Made by a program: the position numbers and the translations under genes. From contig NZ_LMVK01000001.1 of assembly GCF_001541315.1 (NCBI RefSeq), positions 62,001 to 126,000 on the forward strand: 64,000 nucleotides of DNA, read 5' to 3'. This DNA comes from Agrobacterium tumefaciens str. B6 (GTDB lineage: Bacteria > Pseudomonadota > Alphaproteobacteria > Rhizobiales > Rhizobiaceae). The notes below the pieces were generated by a model. It saw nothing but the letters and a program-made list of their open reading frames with translations. It was not told the DNA's origin and searched no databases. Below, in pieces: positions 9,429-17,953 of the stretch (position 1 is its first letter; each line of letters opens with the position of its first letter).

Positions 9429-10228
9429 TGCCGGATATGCTGATCGATATTCTGGTGGAGCGCTTGAACGGCCTGATGCCGCGCGTGGCCATCGTCCTCG
9501 GCTCGGGTCTGGGTTCTCTGGTGGAAGAGGTCAGCGATCCGATCCGGGTGCCCTATGCCGAACTCCCTGGTTTTCCCGCAAGTGGCGTCTCTGGCCATGC
9601 GGGCGAGCTGGTGGCCGGTTATCTCGGTGGTGAACCGGTCATGATGCTCTCCGGCCGGGTGCATTATTACGAAAAGGGCGATCCCTCCGCCATGCGTGCG
9701 ATCATCGGGGCGCTGGCTGGTCTCGGCGTGCAGTCACTCATCCTCACCAATTCGGCGGGTTCGGTAAGGCAGGATATGCCGCCCGGCTCGGTCATGCAGA
9801 TCACCGATCACATCAACTATTCCGGCATGAACCCGTTGATCGGCGAGGAAAGCGACCGACGCTTCGTCGGTATGACGACAGCTTACGATCCTGATCTGAT
9901 GCTTGCCATGCGCAATGCCGCGATCCGCGCGACGGTGCCTTTGTTCGGTGGTGTCTATATGTGGTTTTCCGGCCCGAGCTTTGAAACGCCCGCGGAAATC
10001 CGTATGGCGCGGCTGCTGGGAGCGGATGCCGTCGGCATGTCCACCGTGCCGGAAGTCATCCTTGCTCGCTTTTTCGGGATGCGTGTTGCCGCCGCATCGG
10101 TTATTACCAATTACGGTGCCGGCATGACCGGCGCGGAACTGAGCCATGAAGAAACCAAGGATATGGCTCCCGTGGGTGGCAAGAGGCTTGCCGCCATTCT
10201 GAAGGAAATGATCGCAGGAGGAGCGTGA
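9428..10228 (+). CDS. punA: Purine-nucleoside phosphorylase (trimeric, 6-oxopurine class)
   Basis: Phosphorolyses inosine, guanosine and their deoxy forms to the base and (deoxy)ribose 1-phosphate. The 266-residue protein has the phosphate-loop GSGLG at 25-29, NSAGSVRQDMPPGS, SGPSFETPAE and MSTVPEVI. The VITN segment near the C-terminus keeps the Asn that in characterised low-molecular-mass PNPs confers 6-oxopurine preference. This is the trimeric PunA/human-like class, not the hexameric DeoD fold. The start ATG overlaps the cdd stop. The sugar phosphate product would be processed by DeoB and DeoC, both encoded nearby. Confidence 0.93.
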   Translation: MPDMLIDILVERLNGLMPRVAIVLGSGLGSLVEEVSDPIRVPYAELPGFPASGVSGHAGELVAGYLGGEPVMMLSGRVHYYEKGDPSAMRAIIGALAGLGVQSLILTNSAGSVRQDMPPGSVMQITDHINYSGMNPLIGEESDRRFVGMTTAYDPDLMLAMRNAAIRATVPLFGGVYMWFSGPSFETPAEIRMARLLGADAVGMSTVPEVILARFFGMRVAAASVITNYGAGMTGAELSHEETKDMAPVGGKRLAAILKEMIAGGA

Positions 10229-10230
10229 CC

Positions 10231-11004
10231 ATGGAACTCCAGCGTCCGCGCGAAGCGGCTGCCCTGACACTGTCCTTGCTGGACCTGACAAACCTCAAGG
10301 AAGACTGCACGCCTGAGCAGATTGCTGCTTTGTGCCAGAGGGCGCATACGGAATATGGCAATACGGCGGCGATCTGCATCTGGCCCCGCTTCGTCGCTCA
10401 GGCGCGTGCGGCGTTCGGAAAGGACCACGCGATCCGCATCGCCACGGTCGTCAACTTTCCTTCGGGTGACCTCGACGTCGCAAACGTGGTCGCGGAAACC
10501 GAGGCCGCGATCCGCGACGGCGCCGACGAAATCGATCTGGTCATTCCCTATCGCAAATTCATAGCAGGCGATGAATCGGCGGTTTCCACCATGGTGGCCG
10601 CTGTGCGTAAGGCCTGCGCAGCACCCGTGCTTCTCAAGGTCATTCTTGAAACCGGTGAGCTGAAGGACAAGGCGCTGATCCGTCGCGCTTCCGAGATCAC
10701 CATTGCCGAGGGGGCCGATTTCATCAAGACCTCTACCGGCAAGGTCGCGATCAACGCCACGCTGGAAGCGGCCGACATCATGTTGCAGGCGATCCGCGAC
10801 AGCAGGCAAAAGGTTGGCTTCAAGCCCGCTGGCGGCATCGGTACGGTGGAAGACGCCACGCTTTATCTGCGGCTGGCGGAAACCATCATGGCGCCCAACT
10901 GGGCCATGCCGTCCACCTTCCGTTTCGGCGCTTCCGGCGTCCTCGACGACGTATTGAACGTGCTGGCCGGCGGTGAGCCGGCCAAGGCTGCCAGCGGGGA
11001 TTGA
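10231..11004 (+). CDS. deoC: Deoxyribose-phosphate aldolase
   Basis: Cleaves 2-deoxyribose 5-phosphate to glyceraldehyde 3-phosphate and acetaldehyde, the last step in deoxynucleoside breakdown. The 257-residue protein has the Schiff-base lysine K166 in FIKTSTGK and the second catalytic lysine K198 in FKPAGGIG, as in class I aldolases. Start: AGGAGG at 10216-10221 lies 9 nt before the ATG at 10231; a GTG at 10225 is too close to that box. It follows the phosphorylase stop by 2 nt and overlaps or abuts deoA. Confidence 0.96.
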   Translation: MELQRPREAAALTLSLLDLTNLKEDCTPEQIAALCQRAHTEYGNTAAICIWPRFVAQARAAFGKDHAIRIATVVNFPSGDLDVANVVAETEAAIRDGADEIDLVIPYRKFIAGDESAVSTMVAAVRKACAAPVLLKVILETGELKDKALIRRASEITIAEGADFIKTSTGKVAINATLEAADIMLQAIRDSRQKVGFKPAGGIGTVEDATLYLRLAETIMAPNWAMPSTFRFGASGVLDDVLNVLAGGEPAKAASGD

Positions 11005-11006
11005 GC

Positions 11007-12317
11007 TTGATCCCGCAGGAAATCATCCGCCGCAAACGTGGTGGCCTGTCTCTGGAACCGCAGGAGATCGCCGCTTTCATAAGCGCGCTTTCGAAAGACG
11101 GCATATCGGAAGGCCAGGCGGCGGCCTTTGCCATGGCTGTGTTTTTCCGCGGCATGAACCGGGACGAGATGGTGGCGCTGACGCTCGCCATGCGCGACAG
11201 CGGCGATGTTCTGTCCTGGAGCGATATCGGCAGGCCGGTGGCGGACAAGCACTCGACCGGCGGTGTCGGCGACAATGTCTCCCTGATGCTTGCTCCCATC
11301 GTTGCCGCCTGCGGTCTCGCCGTGCCTATGATCTCCGGCAGGGGTCTCGGCCATACCGGCGGCACGCTCGACAAGCTGGAGGCGATCCCCGGTTATAACG
11401 TCTTGCCGGACGAGGCGCTGTTTCGCCAGACGGTGAAAACGGTCGGCTGCGCCATCATCGGCCAGACGGGCGATCTCGCCCCCGCCGACAAGCGCCTCTA
11501 TGCCATCCGCGACGTGACCGCGACGGTGGATTCCATACCGCTGATCACCGCCTCCATCCTGTCGAAGAAGCTTGCAGCCGGGCTGCAGACGCTGGTTCTG
11601 GATGTGAAGGTCGGTAACGGTGCTTTCATGCAGAGCGTGGAGGATGCCCGCAATCTCGCCCGCGCGCTGGTCGATGTGGCGAATGGCGCGGGCCTGCCGA
11701 CGACGGCTCTGATAACCGACATGAACCAGCCGCTTGGCGATGCCGCGGGTAATGCGGTCGAAATCGTCAATTGCCTGGATTTTCTGGCTGGCCGCAAGGT
11801 GGGTACCCGTCTCGAACAGGTCGTGCTCGCCTTCGCTGCTGAAATGCTGGTGCACGCCGGAAGCGCTATTACGCTGGATGAAGGCGAGGCGCTCGCTGTG
11901 GCCGCTCTTTCCTCCGGCAGGGCCATGGAGGTCTTTGCGCGGATGGTTTCGGCACTCGGCGGGCCTTCGGATTTCGTTGACCGCCCGTCCCATTACCTGC
12001 CATCCGCACCGGCCACTCTCCCTGTTCCGGCTCCGCGCAGCGGCTGGCTCGCATCCTGTGCGACGCGCGATCTCGGTATGGTCGTTGTCGAGCTTGGCGG
12101 CGGCAGAAGAAAACCGTCGGATACCATCGACGCTGCGGTCGGTATTTCGGACATCCTGCCGCTCGGCACAAAAGTAGAAAAGGGCGAACCTATCGCCCTC
12201 GTCCACGCGGCTTCGAAAGAAGAAGCGGAACGCGCCGCCGAAAGGATTGCGGCCTGTTACGGGATTGGGGACTCTGTGACAGAGACCGGCAACGTGGTTC
12301 TTGAGCGGATTATCTGA
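11007..12317 (+). CDS. deoA: Thymidine phosphorylase
   Basis: Phosphorolyses thymidine and deoxyuridine to base plus deoxyribose 1-phosphate. The protein is about 436 residues with the glycosyltransferase family 3 signature KHSTGGVGDNVSL for phosphate binding and GRGLGHTGGTLDKLE. A TTG at 11007 is the chosen start because a GGGGA box ends 6 nt upstream and the N-terminus IPQEIIRRKRGG aligns with known DeoA; an in-frame TTG at 11001 would overlap the deoC stop. Its 3' end overlaps by 8 nt with a convergent protease gene on the other strand. Confidence 0.95.
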   Translation: MIPQEIIRRKRGGLSLEPQEIAAFISALSKDGISEGQAAAFAMAVFFRGMNRDEMVALTLAMRDSGDVLSWSDIGRPVADKHSTGGVGDNVSLMLAPIVAACGLAVPMISGRGLGHTGGTLDKLEAIPGYNVLPDEALFRQTVKTVGCAIIGQTGDLAPADKRLYAIRDVTATVDSIPLITASILSKKLAAGLQTLVLDVKVGNGAFMQSVEDARNLARALVDVANGAGLPTTALITDMNQPLGDAAGNAVEIVNCLDFLAGRKVGTRLEQVVLAFAAEMLVHAGSAITLDEGEALAVAALSSGRAMEVFARMVSALGGPSDFVDRPSHYLPSAPATLPVPAPRSGWLASCATRDLGMVVVELGGGRRKPSDTIDAAVGISDILPLGTKVEKGEPIALVHAASKEEAERAAERIAACYGIGDSVTETGNVVLERII

Positions 12318-12864
12318 CCAGCCGCATTTCGCCGTTCGACACCTTGAATGACGACAATTGCTTCAAAAAGCTCATGCCGATCAGCATGTTGCTCAGCGCA
12401 TTGTCTTTGAGCACCATGGCATCGACATTCTGGACACGGATCGTGCCGATTTCCACGCGGTCGAGCTTCACATAGGCCGCCATGGTCTGGCCGTTGGCGG
12501 TTGAGATCGCATATTTAAAGTCGAGGCTGTTGACGCCGAAACCGAGCCGCCGGGCGATCGTCTCGTTGATGGCGACCGTGGAGGCGCCTGTGTCGACAAG
12601 CCCGTCGAAAGATTTGCCGTTGATACGGAAGGTGGCATTGAAATGACCGCGCGCATCCGCCTTCAGACTGACGCTGCCCAGCGACACCGGCTGCGGTTTG
12701 GCAAGTTCGGCGGTGGCATCGGATTTTGCCGCGCCGGTTTCCGGGCGTGGCTGAAATTTTTCCATCAGCGCCGGGATCTGCGTGGCGCTGACCGAAAGAC
12801 CGACAAGCAGAAAAATCGCACGCGCCAGCAAGTGATTGCTCCTAATCGCAAGGTTTATCCACAT
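12310..12864 (-). CDS. Retropepsin-like aspartic protease, membrane-anchored (TIGR02281-type)
   Basis: A 184-residue protein with an N-terminal hydrophobic anchor (about residues 9-27), an Ala/Pro-rich linker, and a single retropepsin-like domain carrying the catalytic DTGAS at 91-95. One catalytic Asp per chain implies a homodimer, as in retroviral proteases. The C-terminal DNALSNMLIGMSFLKQLSSF matches the family's ILIGMSFL segment. The ATG at 12864 is preferred over an in-frame TTG at 12879. It lies after upp on the minus strand, beyond the upp terminator, and its final codons overlap the end of deoA. Physiological substrate is unknown. Confidence 0.85.
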   Translation of the reverse strand: MWINLAIRSNHLLARAIFLLVGLSVSATQIPALMEKFQPRPETGAAKSDATAELAKPQPVSLGSVSLKADARGHFNATFRINGKSFDGLVDTGASTVAINETIARRLGFGVNSLDFKYAISTANGQTMAAYVKLDRVEIGTIRVQNVDAMVLKDNALSNMLIGMSFLKQLSSFKVSNGEMRLVR

Positions 12865-12894
12865 GCAGCATAGGCGCAAAACATGCTGAAATCT

Positions 12895-12937
12895 TAAAAG
12901 AAAAAGCCATCCGCCGCGTTGCGTGCGGCGAATGGCT
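12895..12937 (-). terminator. Rho-independent terminator after upp
   Basis: On the minus strand AGCCAT...GCCGC pairs with GCGGC...ATGGCT (12937-12905, 7-nt loop and one internal mismatch pair), followed by TTTTTCTTTT. It starts about 27 nt after the upp stop, so it ends the deoB-add-upp transcript and separates it from the protease gene. Confidence 0.85.
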
Positions 12938-12964
12938 CAAGCGGTTAAGCAATGATGAACGGTA

Positions 12965-13594
12965 TTACTTGGTGCCGTACATGCGGTCGCCGGCATCGCC
13001 GAGGCCAGGAACGATGTAACCCTTTTCGTTCAGCTGCTTGTCGATTGCGGCGGTGTAGATCGGCACATCGGGATGCGCTTCACGGAAATTCTTGATGCCC
13101 TCGGGGGCGGCCAGCAGACACAGGAAGCGAATGTTCTTCGCACCACGTTCCTTCAGCTTTTCCACGGCGGCAATCGAGGAGTTTCCGGTTGCCAGCATCG
13201 GATCGACAACGATGATAAGGCGCGCATCGAGACTTTCGGGGGCCTTGAAGTAATATTCGACGGCCTCCAGCGTATCGTGATCGCGATACACACCGATATG
13301 GGCAACACGCGCCGAAGGCACGAGTTCCAGCATGCCTTCCAGCAGGCCGTTGCCGGCGCGCAGGATGGAGGCGAAAACCAGCTTCTTGCCCTCCAGCACC
13401 GGAGCCTCGATGGTTTCGAGCGGCGTATCGATGGTTTCCATCGTCATTTCAAGGTCGCGCGTCACTTCATAGCAGAGCAGCGTCGAGATTTCCCTGAGCA
13501 GGCGGCGGAAGCCGGCCGTCGAGGTTTCTTTCTTGCGCATGATGGTAAGTTTGTGCCGCACCAGCGGATGTTCGATGACTGTGACGCCGTCCAT
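12965..13594 (-). CDS. upp: Uracil phosphoribosyltransferase
   Basis: Salvages uracil with PRPP to give UMP. The 209-residue length and sequence are typical. The PRPP-binding motif [12 protein letters not shown] is at 129-140, [12 protein letters not shown] is at 77-88, and the C-terminal uracil-binding stretch [16 protein letters not shown] is intact. It is third on the minus strand after deoB and add, separated from add by 97 nt, and is followed by a clear terminator. Uracil released by the facing pyrimidine phosphorylase and cytidine deaminase route would feed this enzyme. Confidence 0.97.
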   Translation of the reverse strand: MDGVTVIEHPLVRHKLTIMRKKETSTAGFRRLLREISTLLCYEVTRDLEMTMETIDTPLETIEAPVLEGKKLVFASILRAGNGLLEGMLELVPSARVAHIGVYRDHDTLEAVEYYFKAPESLDARLIIVVDPMLATGNSSIAAVEKLKERGAKNIRFLCLLAAPEGIKNFREAHPDVPIYTAAIDKQLNEKGYIVPGLGDAGDRMYGTK

Positions 13595-13691
13595 GAAACT
13601 GGCCTTCCTTTTTTATCTTGTGTCCTTGTCATTCACCGAAAGTGCGCTTTTCGCAAGCCTTCTTCGCGGTTTTACCCCGCGAACCGCAGCG

Positions 13692-14669
13692 TCACGCAAA
13701 ATCGAGTTTTGCGAGCAGCTGGTTGCGCGTTTCCTCGTCCACGAAGGCGCATTCCAGCGCGGTTCGGGTCATGCGGTTGATCTCGGCATCGCTGAAACCG
13801 AACTCGTCCGCGGCCAGCGCGTATTCCCGTGCAAGCGAGGTGAAGAAAAATGGCGGATCGTCGGAACTGATGCAGACGCGCACCCCCGCGTCGTGCAACG
13901 CCTTGAGTGGATGGCTGCCGAAATCGGGATAAACGTCGAGTGCGATGTTCGATCCGGGGCAGACCTCCAGAACCGTTCCCGTCTCGACCAGCCGGGCGAT
14001 GAGGCCGGCATCTTCGATGGCGCGCACGCCATGGCCGATGCGGGCTGGTTTGACGAGATCGAGCGCATCGGCAACGCTTTCAGGGCCGCAAACCTCGCCC
14101 GCGTGAATGGTCAGCCCGAGACCCGCATCGCGGGCGATATCGAAGGCGCGCGCATAATCGGCGACGCGACCCATGCGCTCCTCGCCCGCCATGTTGAAGC
14201 CGGTCACCAGTGGATGCCGGGCGCGTGCTGCATATTCCGCCGCTGCGATCACCCGTTCAGGACCGAAGTGGCGCTCGCCGGTGACGATGATGCGGGTCTC
14301 GATGCCGGTCTTTTCTTTGGCGATCCTGATGCCCTCGGCAATGCCGGCGAGATAGGCGTCTGCACCGAGCCCGATGCGGTCACCATGGTCGGGCGAGACG
14401 ATCAGTTCACTATAGATCGTGTTGGCCTCGGCAAGTTCAGTCAGATAGGTTTCCGTCAGAACCGCGTAGTCTTCGTCCGTCTTGAACACCTGCGCCACCG
14501 CATCGTAGCACTGGATAAATTCGGCGAAATCCGACCAGACATATTGGCCATCGCGCAAAAAGCCGCTGGTGTCTATGCCGTATTTCTCCGCCTGTCGTGC
14601 GACAAGCGCGGGCGATGCCGCCCCTTCAAGATGGCAGTGGATTTCCGCTTTCAGCAAATGGGATGTCAA
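13692..14669 (-). CDS. add: Adenosine deaminase
   Basis: Converts adenosine and deoxyadenosine to inosine and deoxyinosine, which are substrates for the phosphorylase at 9428. The 325-residue protein has the zinc ligands H11 and H13 in EIHCHLEGA, the catalytic Glu in LTIHAGE, and the SSDDP segment with the further metal-ligand Asp. The start is a TTG at 14669 whose first bases overlap the deoB stop (TTGA); a CAGGAG box 6-9 nt upstream inside deoB supports it. The overlap suggests translational coupling of deoB and add. Some family members act on adenine or other bases, so specificity is not proven here. Confidence 0.93.
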   Translation of the reverse strand: MTSHLLKAEIHCHLEGAASPALVARQAEKYGIDTSGFLRDGQYVWSDFAEFIQCYDAVAQVFKTDEDYAVLTETYLTELAEANTIYSELIVSPDHGDRIGLGADAYLAGIAEGIRIAKEKTGIETRIIVTGERHFGPERVIAAAEYAARARHPLVTGFNMAGEERMGRVADYARAFDIARDAGLGLTIHAGEVCGPESVADALDLVKPARIGHGVRAIEDAGLIARLVETGTVLEVCPGSNIALDVYPDFGSHPLKALHDAGVRVCISSDDPPFFFTSLAREYALAADEFGFSDAEINRMTRTALECAFVDEETRNQLLAKLDFA

Positions 14670-15886
14670 ATGAAGCTCCTGCCGTGTGAACCGGCCTCGA
14701 TGCCAAGATGGTGGGCGATGCTTTCGCCGATATCGGCGTAGCTTGAACGGATGCCGACATCACGGGAACGGATACCCGGTCCGAATGCCATGATCGGCAC
14801 CCTTTCCCGCGTATGGTCGGTGCCCCGCCATGTGGGGTCGCAGCCGTGATCAGCGGTGAGAAGGGCGATATCGCCAGGCGCCATCTTGCGATGGATTTCG
14901 GGGATGCGCGCATCGAAGGCCTCAAGCGCCGCCGCATAACCCGCAACGTCGCGACGATGGCCGTAAAGCATGTCGAAATCGACGAAATTGGTGAAGACGA
15001 GATCGCCGTTTTCAGCTTCGTCGATGGCCTGCAACGTTGCGTCCATCAGGGCGCTGTTGCCATTTGCCTTGATGACGCGCGAGATACCCTGATGGGCATA
15101 GATATCGCCGATCTTGCCGATCGCGTGCACCTTGCGGCCGGCCTCCACAAGCCTGTCGAGCAGGGTCGGTTCCGGTGGCAGAACGGAAAAATCGCGGCGG
15201 TTGCCGGGGCGCTCGGAGGGTGTGCCCGTTTCGCCGATGGAGGGGGGGGCGGGGACGCGGCCGATATTCAGCGGATCGAGCAGCTTGCGCACCGTCTCGC
15301 AGAGCGCGATGAGCCGCTGCAACCCGAAATGTGTTTCATGCGCGGCTATCTGGAATACGGAATCGGAAGAGGTGTAGCAGATCGGCTTGCCGCTCCTGAT
15401 ATGCTCCTCGCCGAGCTTCGCGATGATCTCTGTGCCGGAAGCATGACAATTGCCGAGAATGCCGGGAATATCGGCTTGCCTGCAAATGGCCTCCACCAGA
15501 TCGGGAGAAAAGGCGCCGCCCTCCGTCGGGAAATATCCCCAGTCGAACGTTACCGGCGTGCCGGCGATCTCCCAATGGCCGGAAGGCGTATCCTTGCCTT
15601 TGGAGATTTCACTGGCGGAACCGTGAAGGCCGAAAATACGCTCAGGCGGTTCCATGCCGGCGGGAATGTCGCCGCTTGCCTGTTTCGCGATCTCCAGCAG
15701 GCCGAGCGAACACATGTTCGGCAGTTTCAGCGGACCGGAGCGAAGCCCGGCTTTGTCGGCAGCGCCCGCGGCACAGAATTCCGCGATATGGCCAAGCGTG
15801 TTCGCGCCAAGATCGCCATAGTGTTCCGCATCGGGTGCACCGCCGACACCGAAGGAATCCAGAACGAAAAGAAATGCTCTTGCCAT
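14666..15886 (-). CDS. deoB: Phosphopentomutase
   Basis: Interconverts ribose or deoxyribose 1-phosphate and 5-phosphate, linking nucleoside phosphorolysis to DeoC and the pentose pathway. It is a 406-residue alkaline-phosphatase-superfamily protein with the metal ligand Asp10 in [13 protein letters not shown], the segment [13 protein letters not shown], and the second metal site [18 protein letters not shown]. It is first in the minus-strand deoB-add-upp group, facing the plus-strand nucleoside operon. Length and motifs match the DeoB family closely. Confidence 0.96.
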   Translation of the reverse strand: MARAFLFVLDSFGVGGAPDAEHYGDLGANTLGHIAEFCAAGAADKAGLRSGPLKLPNMCSLGLLEIAKQASGDIPAGMEPPERIFGLHGSASEISKGKDTPSGHWEIAGTPVTFDWGYFPTEGGAFSPDLVEAICRQADIPGILGNCHASGTEIIAKLGEEHIRSGKPICYTSSDSVFQIAAHETHFGLQRLIALCETVRKLLDPLNIGRVPAPPSIGETGTPSERPGNRRDFSVLPPEPTLLDRLVEAGRKVHAIGKIGDIYAHQGISRVIKANGNSALMDATLQAIDEAENGDLVFTNFVDFDMLYGHRRDVAGYAAALEAFDARIPEIHRKMAPGDIALLTADHGCDPTWRGTDHTRERVPIMAFGPGIRSRDVGIRSSYADIGESIAHHLGIEAGSHGRSFI

Positions 15887-15999
15887 AACTCACCGAAACA
15901 AAATGCGCCGACGGGCAATGTCAGGCCGAGCTGTCGTTATAGATCAGCAAAACGTGAAGAAGGAAGTGCTTTTATGAACCATCCGGTAAAACCGGTCGT

Positions 16000-16761
16000 T
16001 CAATCCTCGCCCCGTTTCGATTTGGGAGCGTTGAGATTGTGCAGGACATACCAGCCCGCGGCCACCACCATGGCCGCCAGAATATACCACGTAACGGCAT
16101 AGGAGAGGTGGTTGTTGGGGAAGGTGAGCATGGTCTTGCCGCCGACCGGCAGGCCGTCCGGATTGGGTGTTGCGTCGGCGTCGACATAGAACGGCGCGAC
16201 ATCGGAAAGGCCGGATGCCTGCGAGATCTGAGGAATATTGCGGGAATACCAGCGGCCATTTGCCGGATCGTTGGTGCGCAGGAAAAGCCCGCCGGTTTCG
16301 GGCGCGCGCATCAGCCCGGGGATCTCGACGTTGCCGGCTGGTTCGCCTTCCCGGCGGGAGGACGGGTCACGCCTGTCGGACGGCACGAAGCCGCGATTGA
16401 CGATGATGCTGGAGCCATCGTCGCGCTTGAGCGGCGTCATCACCCAATAGCCGGGACCGAGGTCTGTGACCGTATAGACCTGAACCTCCCTGTCATTGAG
16501 GAAGGTGCCGGACAGTTTCACACGGCGATATTCGTATCCCGCGGGGTCGTTGAGTGCTGGCCATTCGCCGGCGGCAGGGGCATCGACGGGGTCGGCATCG
16601 GCGCGGGCTTCGACGCGCTCGATAAGATCGAGCTTCCAGGAAAGGCGTTTGATCTGCCATGTGCCGAGCACCAGCAGCAGACCCGTCAGGACAACGGTCA
16701 GAAACAGAACGATGATCGCGGCGGGGCGGATACGCCGGTTGTGGGGTGTGGTGTCACTCAT
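16000..16761 (-). CDS. SURF1-family cytochrome oxidase assembly protein
   Basis: Inner-membrane protein with one helix at each end (about residues 13-35 and 222-242) and a periplasmic domain between, the SURF1/Shy1 arrangement. SURF1 proteins assist heme a or heme o insertion into heme-copper oxidases. Recognisable parts are LVLGTWQIKRLSWK, GYWVMTPL, IIVNRGFVP and the C-terminal HLSYAVTWYILA. The ATG at 16761 gives a 253-residue protein starting MSDTTPHNRR; the open frame upstream is not membrane-like. It follows cyoABCD on the same strand, so it probably matures the bo-type oxidase. Confidence 0.93.
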   Translation of the reverse strand: MSDTTPHNRRIRPAAIIVLFLTVVLTGLLLVLGTWQIKRLSWKLDLIERVEARADADPVDAPAAGEWPALNDPAGYEYRRVKLSGTFLNDREVQVYTVTDLGPGYWVMTPLKRDDGSSIIVNRGFVPSDRRDPSSRREGEPAGNVEIPGLMRAPETGGLFLRTNDPANGRWYSRNIPQISQASGLSDVAPFYVDADATPNPDGLPVGGKTMLTFPNNHLSYAVTWYILAAMVVAAGWYVLHNLNAPKSKRGED

Positions 16762-16836
16762 GTCACGGTCCTTGCGAAGCGCGGCTGGCGGGAAAGGCCA
16801 TCTGCTTTGGCGTCCACCGGGGGCTTCCTCCAGCAA

Positions 16837-16873
16837 ATAACCCCATAAATCGCACCGGGATTCATGGGGTTAT
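16837..16873. repeat. 10-bp inverted repeat between cyoD and the SURF1 gene
   Basis: ATAACCCCAT (16837-16846) and ATGGGGTTAT (16864-16873) are perfect inverted arms with a 17-nt loop, 57 nt beyond the cyoD stop in the direction of transcription. There is no T-run after it, so it may be an mRNA 3' structure or a weak Rho-type end rather than an intrinsic terminator. Confidence 0.5.
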
Positions 16874-16929
16874 GTGTTGGCGCGGAACGCGGCCCGCCGG
16901 AAAACCGGCAGGCCGCTGATATCTGCTGC

Positions 16930-17325
16930 TCAGGGCAGGTTCTTCACATCCTCGATGTGCAGCGGCATCATGTTCTTGTTCATGTTGTACATGACCCAGA
17001 GCGAGCCGGAGAGCGTGATCAGCAGCACCACGACGGTGAAGATCAGCGCCATGAAGGTCCAGCCGCCTTCGGACTTGGTGTCCATGTGCAGGAAGTAGAT
17101 CATATGCACGAAGATCTGGATGACGCCGAGACCCATGATCGCGATGACCAGCAGCGTCTTGTTTTCAAGAACGTCGCCCATGACCAGCCAGAACGGGATC
17201 GCCGTGAGGATGACCGACAGGACGAAGCCGATCATATAGCTTTTGAACGTGCCGTGGCTGGCGCCATCATGGTGATGATGGTCGTCGCCATGCGCGTCGT
17301 GGTGTGCGTGTGCTTCGGAACTCAT
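16930..17325 (-). CDS. cyoD: Cytochrome bo ubiquinol oxidase subunit IV
   Basis: Small accessory subunit that aids assembly of the quinol oxidase. The 131-residue protein has a His-rich N-terminus (HAHHDAHGDDHHHHDG) and three hydrophobic helices, with the family segment VIQIFVHMIYFLHMD. The ATG at 17325 overlaps the cyoC stop (ATGA), which identifies it as the start. It is last in the cyoABCD operon. Confidence 0.95.
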   Translation of the reverse strand: MSSEAHAHHDAHGDDHHHHDGASHGTFKSYMIGFVLSVILTAIPFWLVMGDVLENKTLLVIAIMGLGVIQIFVHMIYFLHMDTKSEGGWTFMALIFTVVVLLITLSGSLWVMYNMNKNMMPLHIEDVKNLP

Positions 17326-17948
17326 CAAAGAACTCCCATGAGATAAACGAAGGAGAAGACGCCGATCCAGATGACGTCAAGGAAGTGCCAGAACATCGAC
17401 AGGCACATCAGGCGGCGTTTGTTTGCCGCGATCAGGCCATGCTTGGTAACCTGAACCATCAACGTGACGAGCCAGATGATGCCGAAGGTGACGTGCAGTC
17501 CGTGCGTACCGACCAGCGCGAAGAAGGCTGACAGGAACGCCGAGCGCTGCGGGCCGGCGCCTTCCGCGATCAGGTGGTGGAATTCGTAGAGTTCCACGGC
17601 AAGGAAGGCGAGGCCGAAGAGACCGGTGACGACGAGCCAGACCAGCGTGGCCTTCACCTTCTGCTTTTCCATTTCCAGCATGGCGAAGCCATAGGTGATG
17701 GAGGAGAAAAGCAGGAAGCCGGTATTGATCGCCACCAGCTTCAGATCGAAAAGGTCGGCGCCCGAAGGACCGGCCGCATAGTTGCGGCCGACAACGGCAT
17801 AGGTGGCAAACAGCGTTGCGAAGATGAGGCAGTCGCTCATCAGATAGAGCCAGAAGCCCAGCGAGGTGCCGTTCTCCGGGTGGTGGTCTTCCTTCAGGTA
17901 GAAGACCGGTTCAGCGCCGTCGACGCTTTGTGCAGGTGTATGAGCCAT
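17325..17948 (-). CDS. cyoC: Cytochrome bo ubiquinol oxidase subunit III
   Basis: Membrane subunit III of the proton-pumping quinol oxidase, 207 residues with five predicted helices. It carries LGFWLYLMSDCLIFATLFATYAV near the start (residues 30-53) and the conserved HGLHVTFGIIWL. The gene lies 5 nt after cyoB and overlaps cyoD by 1 nt. Five rather than seven helices is the usual difference from cytochrome c oxidase subunit III. Confidence 0.96.
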   Translation of the reverse strand: MAHTPAQSVDGAEPVFYLKEDHHPENGTSLGFWLYLMSDCLIFATLFATYAVVGRNYAAGPSGADLFDLKLVAINTGFLLFSSITYGFAMLEMEKQKVKATLVWLVVTGLFGLAFLAVELYEFHHLIAEGAGPQRSAFLSAFFALVGTHGLHVTFGIIWLVTLMVQVTKHGLIAANKRRLMCLSMFWHFLDVIWIGVFSFVYLMGVL

Positions 17949-17953
17949 ATTCG

